Below, piece by piece: positions 44,917 through 54,637 of a stretch of DNA of 64,000 nt. Within the stretch, counting starts at the first letter, position 1; every line of letters starts with the position of its first letter. The notes under the pieces were generated by a model. It saw nothing but the letters and a program-made list of their open reading frames with translations. It was not told where the DNA came from and did no database searches. The position numbers and the translations under genes are program-made. The stretch is from Alphaproteobacteria bacterium (GTDB lineage: Bacteria > Pseudomonadota > Alphaproteobacteria > Caulobacterales > Maricaulaceae), in contig JAAEZM010000004.1 in the NCBI GenBank assembly GCA_018222865.1, forward strand, positions 1 through 64,000. The letters are read 5' to 3'.

Positions 44917-47900
44917 CCGGGATCGTCGATTTTGCGATCAATCGATCGCGGATGATCCTGGCGATCTTTGCCTGTGCGCTGATCGCGGGTCTTATCTCCT
45001 TTGCGACACTGCCGCGAGAAGCTGATCCGGACATCCCCTTTCCCTTCGTGATCATTACGGTCCCGCTGGCCGGAATCTCTCCTGAAGACGCAGAACGTTT
45101 GATCATTCGTCCCACTGAGACCGAATTGCGGGCGATGGATGATCTGGAGGAACTCGATAGCGTCGGCACGCTCGGAGCTGGCGTATTGATCGCCGAATTC
45201 GGCGTGCCCTTCGACGCCGACCAGGCGGTATTGGATGTGCGCGAAGCGGTCGATATGGCGCGGCGCGAATACCCCGATGATGCGCGTGAACCGGTTATTC
45301 AGGAGTTCAACTCCGCCCTCGCCCCGACCATTGCCGTTCAGGTCTATGGTGAAGCTCCCGAACGTACGATTTATCGCCTCGCCCGTGATCTGGAAGAGGA
45401 GCTGGAATCGCTTCCGGAGATCCTCCAGGTCGATATTCAGGGCATTCGCGATGAGCTGTTGGAGATCGTTGTCGACCCGGCCTTGCTGGAGACGTATGGC
45501 GTTACCTATGGGCAGCTCTTCAATGCGGTACAGTCGAATAACCAACTGATCGCTGCCGGCTCGCTGGATAGTGGTGAAGCCCGTTTCCAGGTAAAAGTCC
45601 CCGGCCTGTTCGAGAGCGCTGATGACGCGCTGAACCTGCCACTGACCAGTTCCGGCGACGCGGTTGTTACGCTCGATGATGTCGCCACTGTGCGCCGCAC
45701 CTTCAAGGATGCCGACAGCTTCTCGCGCTATAATGGCCAGACGGCCTTCACCCTGCAGGTCGTGCGTCGGTCTGGCGAGAATATCATGGACACGTCTACC
45801 CGTGTTCGGGAGTTGACGGCCGAGATTGCTCAGACCTGGCCGGAGACTGTCCGCTATGATTTCAGCCTCGACCTTTCCACCTATGTTCGCGACAGCCTGA
45901 ATTCTCTGACCGGTTCCATCATGCTGGCCATTATCCTGGTGCTGATCGTTGTGGTCGCGGCGCTGGGCCTGCGCTCGGCGCTCCTTGTGGGCCTGGCCAT
46001 CCCCTCCAGCTTCCTCTTCTCCTTCCTCCTGCTCGATGTCTACGGGCTGACCATCAATATGATGGTGATGTTTGCCATGGTTCTGGCTGTGGGGCTGCTG
46101 GTGGATGGCGCGATTGTGGTGGTGGAGTTTGCGGACCGGAAGCTCGCCGAGGGCGAAACCCGGATCTCGGCCTATACCCAGGCCGGCAAGCGCATGTTCT
46201 GGCCGATTGTTTCTTCGACCGCGACGACGCTGGCGGCCTTTCTGCCCTTCCTGTTCTGGGACTCGATCCCGGGCCAATACATGGCCTTCCTGCCGCTCAC
46301 CTTGATATTCGTCCTCACCTCAGCCCTCATCATGGCCCTGATATTCCTGCCGACACTGGGCTCGGTCCTGGGACGCAAGGGCGGGGTCGCTGAAGACACT
46401 GCGCTGGCGCATCTCAATGCCAAGGAAGGCGGTCACCCCCGGCAATTGCCCGGCTTTACCGGACTTTATGCCCGCACGATTGAGATGCTGGTCCAGCGCC
46501 CCCTCGCGGTGAGCGGCGCCACGCTCGCGATCGTGATCATTGTCATCTCTGCCTTCATGGCTCAGGCGGGCGGCATGTTCGGCCTCACGCCCAAGCGCAC
46601 GGAATTCTTCATCGATGCAGAGCCTGAGCAGATCTATGTATTTGTCCGGGCGCGCGGCAATCTCTCGCCATCCGAGCAATATGAACTGGCCTTGGAAGCG
46701 GAACGCCGGATTGCTGGAATTGAAGGGATTAAGGGCTATTACACGGTCGCGGGTCAGCCGCCGGGAGCCTCACCCTTCGATGGAACAGGGTCTGCACCTG
46801 CAGATTCCGTCGCCCGGATCTTTGTGGAGTTCTACCCCTTCGGACAACGCCCCAATGGCCGCCTGATCGAACGGAATATTCGTGATGCCCTGACGGGAAT
46901 TCCGGGCGTCATCATTGAGGTGCGCCCCTTCCAGCAAGGCCCGCCGGTTGGCAAGGACGTCCAGGTTCAGCTGCGCTCGGATGATGCCGCTGCGCTCGAT
47001 GCCGCCACGCGACTGGTTCGCGGATATCTCGATCAGCTCGACGGTCTGACAGATATTGAAGACACTTTGCCACTGCCCGGGGTGGAATGGCGCCTGCAAG
47101 TTGATCGCGAGGAAGCCGGTCGCTTCGGCGCGGATGTTGCGCAGGTCGGCGCCGCTGTTCAGCTTGTCACTTCGGGCTCTCTGGTCGGACGCTATCGCCC
47201 TGATGATGCCGATGAAGAGGTGGATATCCGCGTGCGTTTCCCGGCCGGGGATCGCGATATCAGCCGTCTGGATGATCTGCGCGTAAACACGCTCAATGGC
47301 GCTGTTCCGCTGGCGAATTTCGTCACGCGTGAAGCGCGCCCGCGGATTGATAGTATTAATCGCCGAGATGGCCGCCGCTTCTTCGTCGTTCGCGCCAATG
47401 CTGATGAGGGATATGCGGGCAATATTCTCTTGAATGAAGTCCAGTCCTGGGTCGAAGCCCGGATCGCCGACGGAACCATCCCGCCACAAGTCGAGGTCAG
47501 CTATCTCGGAGCCGACGAGGAAAACGCGGAGGCCGGCACTTTCTTTGCGGGCGCCATGGCGGCGTCACTCTTCATGATGAGTGTGATCCTCCTCTGGCAG
47601 TTCAATAATTTCTGGCACGTCTTCCTGACCCTCCAAGCGGTTGTCCTCTCCGTGGTCGGGGTTTTCCTCGGGGTGATCGTATCCTTCCCCTATATCTCCG
47701 TGCTTTTCCTCGGAACGGGCATCGTGACGCTGGCCGGCATTGTCGTGAACAACAATATCGTTCTGATTGATACCTTCCAGCGCCTGCGCAAATTGGGCAT
47801 GAGCGTCGATGAAGCGGTTGTTCGTACGGCCTCACAACGCCTGCGCCCGGTAATGCTGACTACGATCACGACAATTTTCGGGCTTTTGCCCATGGTCTTC

Positions 47901-48131
47901 CAGGTCAATGCCGACTTCGCCCATGCCGCCTTGACGATCGGCGGACCGGCCAGTGAGTGGTGGGTCCAGCTGTCATCAGCCGTTGTCTGGGGTCTGGGCT
48001 TCTCAACCCTTCTTACCCTCGTTCTCACGCCCGTCCTGCTGGGCGCGCCGAGCCGTATGGGCGATGCCCGTCGCCGGCTTTTCGCCGCGCTCGGCTTTGG
48101 GCCGCGGCCCGGCGCTGAACCCGCTGAATAG
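44913..48131 (+). CDS. RND efflux transporter permease (AcrB/MexB-type superfamily)
   Basis: 1072 aa. Two halves of six helices with large periplasmic loops. LPREADPDIPFPFVII and a VGLLVDGAIVVVEF helix with paired acids (helix IV proton relay, usually DD or DA) are typical. The sequence has the look of the environmental RND branch with one adaptor, not AcrB itself. No TolC-type channel is adjacent. Substrate unknown. Confidence 0.92.
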   Translation: MTGIVDFAINRSRMILAIFACALIAGLISFATLPREADPDIPFPFVIITVPLAGISPEDAERLIIRPTETELRAMDDLEELDSVGTLGAGVLIAEFGVPFDADQAVLDVREAVDMARREYPDDAREPVIQEFNSALAPTIAVQVYGEAPERTIYRLARDLEEELESLPEILQVDIQGIRDELLEIVVDPALLETYGVTYGQLFNAVQSNNQLIAAGSLDSGEARFQVKVPGLFESADDALNLPLTSSGDAVVTLDDVATVRRTFKDADSFSRYNGQTAFTLQVVRRSGENIMDTSTRVRELTAEIAQTWPETVRYDFSLDLSTYVRDSLNSLTGSIMLAIILVLIVVVAALGLRSALLVGLAIPSSFLFSFLLLDVYGLTINMMVMFAMVLAVGLLVDGAIVVVEFADRKLAEGETRISAYTQAGKRMFWPIVSSTATTLAAFLPFLFWDSIPGQYMAFLPLTLIFVLTSALIMALIFLPTLGSVLGRKGGVAEDTALAHLNAKEGGHPRQLPGFTGLYARTIEMLVQRPLAVSGATLAIVIIVISAFMAQAGGMFGLTPKRTEFFIDAEPEQIYVFVRARGNLSPSEQYELALEAERRIAGIEGIKGYYTVAGQPPGASPFDGTGSAPADSVARIFVEFYPFGQRPNGRLIERNIRDALTGIPGVIIEVRPFQQGPPVGKDVQVQLRSDDAAALDAATRLVRGYLDQLDGLTDIEDTLPLPGVEWRLQVDREEAGRFGADVAQVGAAVQLVTSGSLVGRYRPDDADEEVDIRVRFPAGDRDISRLDDLRVNTLNGAVPLANFVTREARPRIDSINRRDGRRFFVVRANADEGYAGNILLNEVQSWVEARIADGTIPPQVEVSYLGADEENAEAGTFFAGAMAASLFMMSVILLWQFNNFWHVFLTLQAVVLSVVGVFLGVIVSFPYISVLFLGTGIVTLAGIVVNNNIVLIDTFQRLRKLGMSVDEAVVRTASQRLRPVMLTTITTIFGLLPMVFQVNADFAHAALTIGGPASEWWVQLSSAVVWGLGFSTLLTLVLTPVLLGAPSRMGDARRRLFAALGFGPRPGAEPAE

Positions 48132-48140
48132 GAGGCTTTC

Positions 48141-48557
48141 ATGAGCCATATCGACCCCACCCGCGAAGCTTTTCAGATTTTCAAGGACCTTGATCGCACC
48201 ACACCGATCCAGATGCTCAACCTCATCAAGCTCCGCGATCAGGCGGTCTATCCCGACGGGCGTGAAGCAACAGGGCTGGAAGCCTATGCCAATTACGGCA
48301 AATTCTCGGGTCCGATTTTCCAGCGAGTCGGCGGATCGATCCTCTGGCGCGGCAGACCGGAATGCACCCTCATTGGCCCGGCGGACGAGGCATGGGATAT
48401 CGCCTTTATCGCGGCCTACCCGCATGCGGGGGCCTTCATGGAAATGGTGACGGATCCGGTTTATCAAAGCGAGGCCGTCCCACATCGCCAGGCGGGCGTT
48501 CTCAATAGCCGCCTAGTCCGCCATCAGCCCCTCGAAGGCGGGGATGTCTTCGGTTAA
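48141..48557 (+). CDS. DUF1330 domain protein
   Basis: 138 aa, dimeric alpha-beta barrel-like. IQMLNLIKLRDQAVYPDG and the AYPHAGAFMEMVTDPVY segment match DUF1330. Nine nt after the RND pump and probably co-transcribed. Function unknown. Its stop overlaps that of the convergent dehydrogenase gene. Confidence 0.78.
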   Translation: MSHIDPTREAFQIFKDLDRTTPIQMLNLIKLRDQAVYPDGREATGLEAYANYGKFSGPIFQRVGGSILWRGRPECTLIGPADEAWDIAFIAAYPHAGAFMEMVTDPVYQSEAVPHRQAGVLNSRLVRHQPLEGGDVFG

Positions 48558-49651
48558 GGCGTGATCCGCAAAAGCTGACCGTCCGGCCCGTCTGTCAGCA
48601 CGAGAATAGCGCCGTCCGATGCTATGAATACATCGCGCAAACGCGCTTCCAGCTCGCCCAGCAGGATCTCCTGGCCGACAATTTCACCATTCTCCATATC
48701 GACGCGGCGCAGATGGCCGGAGGCTGTGCCCGCATCGCCTGGCACGAGCGCCGTGACCAGGAGGTCGCCCTGCCAGTCGGCAAACATCTCGCCGGAGTAA
48801 AGCGCCATGGCTGATGGAGCGATGGATGGCGTCCAGTGAAGCAGCGGATCGATCATTCCCGAATAGGTCTCAAACGGCGTCACCAGAGCGCCGGTGTAAT
48901 CAATCCCGTAAGACGTGATCGGCCAGCCATAATTTCCACCCGGCTCAAGCCGGTTGATTTCATCGCCGCCGCGCGGGCCATGCTCATGAGCATAGATGAT
49001 CCCGGTTTCCTGATCTACGACGACGGCCTGGGGGTTACGATGCCCGTAGGAATACAAGCCTGATGCACCGCCCTCGACCTCGGCCGGGAAAGGCGTACCA
49101 TCGGCCTCAAGGCGCACAAATGACCCATAATGATTGGACGGGATTTGCGCCTGTTCGCGCAGATCAAAACCATCGCCAATTCCCAAAATCAAACTGCCAT
49201 CCGGCAGGAAATCCAGCCGAGCGCCATAATGTACATCCGTGGTTCGCACGGGATCGGCGACGAAGATCTCTTCCATTTCCAGCAGGACTTCGAACTCAAA
49301 TCGCGTTCGCGCCAGTTTGAACTGGTTATTGCGCGGCTCACCTTCAGACCAGGTCAGATAGATCCAGCCTGTTTCCTCATAATCCGGCGCGAGCATGATA
49401 TCCATCAGCCCACCCTGACCGCTGAACAGGGAATCGGGTGTACCGCTTACGGGTTCCGCCCGCAGCTGCCCATCATTGATCCAGCGCAGGGTGCCGCTAC
49501 GCTCGGTGATCAGGAAGTCACCATCCGGCATTTCCGCGACCGCCCAGGGATAATCCAGCCCCTCCGCCAGAACCTCGACCTGATAGCCCGGTGCGTCCGC
49601 TGCTGTTTGAAGACTGGTCAGTGCCAGCGCTGCGATAATGCCCGAAATCAT
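48554..49651 (-). CDS. PQQ-dependent sugar dehydrogenase-like (glucose/sorbosone dehydrogenase family) beta-propeller
   Basis: 365 aa. Short signal peptide, then a six-bladed propeller with ERSGTLRWI, GQGGLMDIMLAPDY and GHRNPQAVVVD blocks and the EHGPRGGDEINRLEPGGNYGWP segment of the soluble glucose dehydrogenase/YliI family. A periplasmic aldose dehydrogenase using PQQ is the usual activity. No PQQ synthesis genes are in this window. Confidence 0.88.
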   Translation of the reverse strand: MISGIIAALALTSLQTAADAPGYQVEVLAEGLDYPWAVAEMPDGDFLITERSGTLRWINDGQLRAEPVSGTPDSLFSGQGGLMDIMLAPDYEETGWIYLTWSEGEPRNNQFKLARTRFEFEVLLEMEEIFVADPVRTTDVHYGARLDFLPDGSLILGIGDGFDLREQAQIPSNHYGSFVRLEADGTPFPAEVEGGASGLYSYGHRNPQAVVVDQETGIIYAHEHGPRGGDEINRLEPGGNYGWPITSYGIDYTGALVTPFETYSGMIDPLLHWTPSIAPSAMALYSGEMFADWQGDLLVTALVPGDAGTASGHLRRVDMENGEIVGQEILLGELEARLRDVFIASDGAILVLTDGPDGQLLRITP

Positions 49652-49704
49652 ATGTCAGCCTCCCCGCTCCACCTTCATATTAGTAGAGCGAAGGCGCTGA
49701 GTGT

Positions 49705-51432
49705 CTATCCCGTTTGGCGAAATCGGGGCCGGGTTCCACCGTTGCTGAAGATCGCAGACAGGGTTTCGCACATCGCGCCGCGCTCAACGGGTTTCGCGAT
49801 GAGGCCGTCCATGGACAGAGCCTGAAGCTTGGCAGGGTCGAGTGCGACGACATCCGCCGTCATCGCAAGCACGGGCAGGTCGGGGTGCTCAATCCGGATC
49901 TGGCGCGTGGCCTCAGCGCCATCCATGACTGGCATATGCAGATCCATGAGAATGGCGTCGAAATGCCCGCCATTCTCGATCTTTTCCAGGGCATCGCGGC
50001 CATTCACCGCCTCCACCACTTCAATGCCCTCAAGGCCGAGCAGGTGGCGTGCGACCAAGCGGTTTGTAGCGACATCATCCACCAAGAGAAGACGTTTGCC
50101 GGCCAGATCTGTTGATGAGGCTTCGCTAGCCGATGTTTCAGTATCAGCCACGGCATCCATGGTGTCGGCCAGCTGGGTCACGAAGCTCAAGGTGAAATGC
50201 GAGCCCTGCCCTGGCACGCTTTCGACCACAATATCCCCGCCCATCGCCATTGCGAGGGAGCGGCTGATCGTCAGCCCCAGCCCGGTGCCGCCATAGCGGC
50301 GGGTGAGGTATTTCTCACCTTGTTCAAACGGTTGAAACAGGCGTGCCTGGACCTCATCCGACATGCCAATGCCGGTATCTGTAACTTCAATGAAGATCTG
50401 GCGTTCATCTGTATCAAGCCCTTCCGAGCGCACCGCCAGCGTAATCCGACCGCGATCGGTGAACTTGACCGCATTGGATAGAAGATTGGTGACGCATTGG
50501 CGGACACGAACAGGGTCAAAGACCAGGCGGCGTGGCAGGTCGGGCGCAATTTCAATGCGCAACTGCAGGCCTTTTTCCTCGATACTGGGCTTCCACAATT
50601 GCGCCATTCGCTGCAGCGTTTCGCGCAGATCCGCCTCCGTCGGAGCAATCGTCAGCTTGCCCGCTTCAATCTTCGACAGGTCAAGGACATCATTGAGCAC
50701 CGTGTTCAGCGTCTCTCCGCTATCCACGATCGTGTCGACCATATCCAAAGTCTTGTCATCGATCGGCCGGGTCTTGATCGCCTGGGCCATGCCCAAAATG
50801 CCGTTGAGCGGCGTGCGGATCTCATGGCTCATATGTGCCAGAAATTCGCTTTTATGGGTGTTTGAGCGCTCTAACTGCATGAGGAGCCGCCCCTGCTCGA
50901 TCAGATTGCGCGACAAGACCCAGTGCACAGCAAGGAAGGCCAGCCCGAACTGGAAAATCCGCCCGTAGACCTGGCCAGCCCCGACGGCGAGCTCTGTAGC
51001 AGACGGAAAGTATACCAGCTTCAACACGAGCGCGACGGTGAATACCGTCAAAAGCCCGGTCGCCAAGCGCAATCCACGCATTCCCAGATAAATACCCGCT
51101 GCCATCTGGATCATGATCAGCACTGGCAGGCCGGAATTCATCACGCCCACGCCAGCGAGCGAGGAATAGATAAAAAGGACAAAGGCGAGTGCGATCGTCA
51201 GCGCTGCATGCGCATTAGCCAGTTTCGCGTTCCGAGCGGCGAACGGGCTTAGCGATAAGGTGACCAGAAGCAGGATGTTGAGGATGAGATCAACGCGGGC
51301 CAGATAGCCGATATAGCTCATATAGCCGACAACACACGCCGCAAGGCCGGCCACGATCGGGCCTGCGATTGCGCGTGAGCGATGCGCCGCAGATGCGCGC
51401 AGATCGTCGCTATAATCCAGATCGTCGTTCAA
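49705..51432 (-). CDS. Hybrid histidine kinase with C-terminal receiver domain
   Basis: About 575 aa. Several N-terminal transmembrane helices (residues about 20-190) with no recognised sensor. Kinase core: H box FLAHMSHEIRTPLNGILG, N box NLLSNAVKF, G boxes DTGIGM and GGTGLGL. Receiver near 450-575 with Asp in ILMDLHMPVMDG. The preferred start is TTG at 51432 with GGAGAGG 7 nt before it; GTG at 51483 is the alternative. No HPt or regulator gene adjoins. Confidence 0.88.
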   Translation of the reverse strand: MNDDLDYSDDLRASAAHRSRAIAGPIVAGLAACVVGYMSYIGYLARVDLILNILLLVTLSLSPFAARNAKLANAHAALTIALAFVLFIYSSLAGVGVMNSGLPVLIMIQMAAGIYLGMRGLRLATGLLTVFTVALVLKLVYFPSATELAVGAGQVYGRIFQFGLAFLAVHWVLSRNLIEQGRLLMQLERSNTHKSEFLAHMSHEIRTPLNGILGMAQAIKTRPIDDKTLDMVDTIVDSGETLNTVLNDVLDLSKIEAGKLTIAPTEADLRETLQRMAQLWKPSIEEKGLQLRIEIAPDLPRRLVFDPVRVRQCVTNLLSNAVKFTDRGRITLAVRSEGLDTDERQIFIEVTDTGIGMSDEVQARLFQPFEQGEKYLTRRYGGTGLGLTISRSLAMAMGGDIVVESVPGQGSHFTLSFVTQLADTMDAVADTETSASEASSTDLAGKRLLLVDDVATNRLVARHLLGLEGIEVVEAVNGRDALEKIENGGHFDAILMDLHMPVMDGAEATRQIRIEHPDLPVLAMTADVVALDPAKLQALSMDGLIAKPVERGAMCETLSAIFSNGGTRPRFRQTG

Positions 51433-51591
51433 ACGTCTGCCTCTCCCCGGCAAGTCTCTCCCAAGCCGGTTACAATCTACCACAATAGACTTAATACGAC
51501 CTTATAGCGGGGCAAATCGCCAATCCTGTTGACGCGAGCGCGCCCTTCTGGCTCGTTAGTGCATGATAAACGGGCGATGCCGGGGGGAGAT

Positions 51592-52050
51592 ATGGGCCGG
51601 ACCATTCTAGCATTCTTGATTGCGTGGATCGCCGGGTCCTTGCTGGTCTCCATCGCCAACACCCATGTCGGGCTCACCAGTCTGACAGGGATCGGGGCTG
51701 ACATTCCTACCGGGGTGCGATTTGAGGCGATCATGACCGACCTGGTCAATTTCGGCCCTGTACTCGCCACCCTGATCTTGATCGCCTTCGTGATCGCTTT
51801 TCCGGTTGCCGGCTTCACAGCCAGGCTGCTGGGCTCGGGCTGGCGGCGAATAGGTTATACCTTGGCAGGCGCTGTTGCGGTTTTTGCGATCATCAATGGC
51901 ATCACAGTTTACTATAACCAGATGCTGGACTCGACCATTACGCCGGTGGCCTCTGGGCGCGACTGGTCTGGTTTATTGACACTTTCTCTCGGCGGCGCGG
52001 CGGCCGGCCTGATTTTCTCGCTCCTCAAACGCGCCAGCTATGAGGATTAG
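51592..52050 (+). CDS. Small membrane protein, four predicted helices
   Basis: 152 aa. GGGGGAG is 5 nt before the ATG at 51592. Four hydrophobic segments at about 5-24, 50-72, 82-102 and 125-145. No recognised family. It may be co-transcribed with the two unknown paralogues that start 100 nt downstream. Confidence 0.65.
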   Translation: MGRTILAFLIAWIAGSLLVSIANTHVGLTSLTGIGADIPTGVRFEAIMTDLVNFGPVLATLILIAFVIAFPVAGFTARLLGSGWRRIGYTLAGAVAVFAIINGITVYYNQMLDSTITPVASGRDWSGLLTLSLGGAAAGLIFSLLKRASYED

Positions 52051-52150
52051 CGTCAACGTCTTGGATCAAATCTGAGTCAAATCCGGCGCGAGTAAGAACA
52101 ATCTCCTTAAACTGCATATGCCAGCCTCTACATCCCAAGGAGGCGACAGA

Positions 52151-53353
52151 ATGCAGCTCAGACAGGTTATTCGTTCCGATTTACGCTTTCTGACCAAGGG
52201 AGGCGCCACGACACGTGTCCTCGACCTGCACTCCATTGCGCTCAAACACGGCCACACGGATGCCTATGCCGATCAGCCTTTTTTCAATCATCCGCGCCTG
52301 AACAAGTGCTTTGTGATCAAACACACGGTTAGAGCTCATGAACGTCCATATGTGATGTCGAGCCAGCCAGTTGTAACGAAAATACTCATCCCGCTGGCCT
52401 CCCAGGACCTGGCCTTGGGCGGTCATGCAGTCTTCGTGGAAGAAGTGGCGTTTGCCGACAAGATCCGGGCGCAATTCACTCACGCAGATGAGCCTCACCT
52501 CACCGATCTGGATCTGATCCGTCTTCGCGAACTCGCCGCTTTGCCCTCCTTTGACCCTTTCCTTCTGAAAGAGCGCTTCCGCACCAATGCCCGGCCCATA
52601 GCAGATTGCTATTTTGAGATTTCCCAGGATGAAGTCGACCAGATGATCGACAGCGTCGCCGAACAGATCATTGCTGTGGTTTCTCTCGCCTTCCAAGCCA
52701 AGCGCAATCGCCGCAATGATGAACGCGCCCTCGACTTTGCCCGGCAATTGCTCTCCAGCGAAGACGCTGGCCGGCTGGATGCCTTGCGTCTGTCTTTGGA
52801 AATGACCTCGGTTGAGTTCGAGCGCGGCATATTCGGCTGGAAGGGTATTTTATACTATCGCTGGTGTATGGGAGAGCTCTTCCGTGGGCTTAAAAACTTC
52901 CTCGCCGGGATCCGGGAGATCTCTGTCATCGGGACAACACAAACCGAACGGGCGGAGCTGGAACGCATGCGGCGGATGATTATCGCCGAGACCCGCCAGC
53001 GCTGGGTCTCGCTCAGCAAGATCATGGAAGAATATGAGACCGTCTTTTCACGCTTCTGCAAAGGCGAAGATGCGCGCGGGTTCCAGAATTTCCTGCTCAA
53101 GGCGCCGGGGCTTTTCTATGATATCGGCTCGGACATCTCGATTGTGAACCATGTGCCCGGCTATTGGCGTTTCTGGATGAAAACCAACACCAAAGGCTAT
53201 TTGCACGCCCGTGAAGCACTACCGCTCTTCACCAGCTTTGTGACCAGTGTCACCCGCAGCCGCGCTCCAGACGGGATGGAAGACGAGCTCTACCGCCGCC
53301 GTTCAGACACGATTATCCCCCAGCCGGAAGTCTTCATTCCTCCCGCAGCCTAG
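52151..53353 (+). CDS. Uncharacterised protein, first of a tandem paralogue pair
   Basis: 400 aa, no family recognised, no signal peptide or membrane helix. The ATG at 52151 follows a perfect AAGGAGG by 8 nt. Blocks shared with the next gene: KHG (32-34), QPFF (42-45), a VIKHTVRAHERPYVM stretch (55-69), PVVTKI (73-78), GGH (90-92), LPSFDPFLL (131-139), NDER (189-192), FGWKG-LYY (228-236), APG (318-320) and YWRFW (338-342). The C-terminal 230 residues look mostly helical. Conserved His, Lys and Arg residues near the N-terminus suggest a ligand, metal or nucleic acid site, but no fold can be claimed. Confidence 0.75.
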   Translation: MQLRQVIRSDLRFLTKGGATTRVLDLHSIALKHGHTDAYADQPFFNHPRLNKCFVIKHTVRAHERPYVMSSQPVVTKILIPLASQDLALGGHAVFVEEVAFADKIRAQFTHADEPHLTDLDLIRLRELAALPSFDPFLLKERFRTNARPIADCYFEISQDEVDQMIDSVAEQIIAVVSLAFQAKRNRRNDERALDFARQLLSSEDAGRLDALRLSLEMTSVEFERGIFGWKGILYYRWCMGELFRGLKNFLAGIREISVIGTTQTERAELERMRRMIIAETRQRWVSLSKIMEEYETVFSRFCKGEDARGFQNFLLKAPGLFYDIGSDISIVNHVPGYWRFWMKTNTKGYLHAREALPLFTSFVTSVTRSRAPDGMEDELYRRRSDTIIPQPEVFIPPAA

Positions 53354-53420
53354 CAGAACCCAAAGGATTAGAACTTCGGAAACCATGCAGCTGGAAAGCG
53401 CGTGAAACCAATTCACGGAT

Positions 53421-54593
53421 TTGCCAATAAGGCCGTTCGGGCAAGCGCGTTGGGGCAATCAGAACTTGGCGAATTCGAATCTCAGACGGATTGTGCAGGG
53501 TGGGGGAAACCCGCGCATCCTCGACCTGTTTTCAATTCGCCGTAAGCACGGGCGCCGCAGCGCGCACGCCGAACAACCCCTTTTCCTCAATAAACGGCTC
53601 AATACCGGCTTTATCATCAAGCACGCTGTGCGCAGTCATGAGCGTGGCTATATGATGGGCGACCGTCCGATTGTGACCAAAATCATCCTACCGCTGACGG
53701 CCTCTGATCTCTCACGTGGGGGTCATAGTTTCTGCATGCAGGAACGCGGATTCGAGATGCGGTTCCGCGAATTCCTCGATCCCAATGAGGAAGACGATAA
53801 TTATTCGCTTGATATGCAGCGCTTGAGGGACCTGGCCAAACTCCCCTCCTTCGACCCTTTTTTGCTGGCAGCCTGGTTCAAGGACGACCAACGCCCGGTT
53901 TCCAACCTCTATTTCGACCTTCAAGATGCGGAGATCGAAAAAATGGAGTGCTATTTCGCCGCGGAAATCTCCAATGTCGTCGGGCGGGCTTTTGGTCTTG
54001 AACTTGGCGATCAGGATGATGAGCGCTCGCGGAAATTTGCCCGCGCCATTCTCTCCGGCGAGGAAGACGAGCGACTCGACCTTTTCCGACGAGCCATGTC
54101 GCTGGATCCGGACGAGTTTCGCGACGGCCTTTTCGGCTGGAAAGGCCTGCTCTACTACACCTGGCAGATCGACCGAATCCTGGGCGATCTCAAATACTTC
54201 ATCATGTCGCTCAACGACCTCATTGTTGATGGCGCCAGTGTCTCTGAGCGTGAGCTGATCAATGAGCTGCGACGCTGGATCCTGGATGAAACCGGTCGAC
54301 GCTGGAAACGTCTGCGAGAAACGACCGGTATTTATCGCACCGCATTGGAGAGCTTTGCCTCTGGCCAGTCTCCAAGCCAGCTCAGCGACTTCCTGCTAGC
54401 GGCGCCTGGACACTTCCTCGCCCTGGGTGAGGATCTGGCGGCCATCCATCACGTCACGTCCTACTGGAAGTTCTGGCGCTCGCGGTATGAAGAGCGGGTC
54501 GCGGCCCGCGACGCCCTCGATATCTTTGACGGCTTTGTAAAAAGCCTGCAGACGATGAATATCGACAATGAAGTGGATATGATGGCCGCCTGA
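53421..54593 (+). CDS. Uncharacterised protein, second of a tandem paralogue pair
   Basis: Up to 390 aa. Shares the motif set of its neighbour in the same order: RILDL-SI-RKHG, QPLFLNKRLN, FIIKHAVRSHERGYMM, PIVTKI-LPL, RGGHSF, LPSFDPFLL, DDERSRKFA, FGWKGLLYYTW, APGHF and SYWKFW. Start uncertain: TTG 53421, TTG 53466 or GTG 53493; homology with the first copy needs at least the residues from about 53475. The clear divergence between the copies indicates an old duplication and separate roles. ABC-F gene follows 44 nt later. Confidence 0.72.
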   Translation: MPIRPFGQARWGNQNLANSNLRRIVQGGGNPRILDLFSIRRKHGRRSAHAEQPLFLNKRLNTGFIIKHAVRSHERGYMMGDRPIVTKIILPLTASDLSRGGHSFCMQERGFEMRFREFLDPNEEDDNYSLDMQRLRDLAKLPSFDPFLLAAWFKDDQRPVSNLYFDLQDAEIEKMECYFAAEISNVVGRAFGLELGDQDDERSRKFARAILSGEEDERLDLFRRAMSLDPDEFRDGLFGWKGLLYYTWQIDRILGDLKYFIMSLNDLIVDGASVSERELINELRRWILDETGRRWKRLRETTGIYRTALESFASGQSPSQLSDFLLAAPGHFLALGEDLAAIHHVTSYWKFWRSRYEERVAARDALDIFDGFVKSLQTMNIDNEVDMMAA

Positions 54594-54637
54594 TCTGATC
54601 AGGTGACGGCGCGGCGGGGACGCGGTAATTCCAATGC

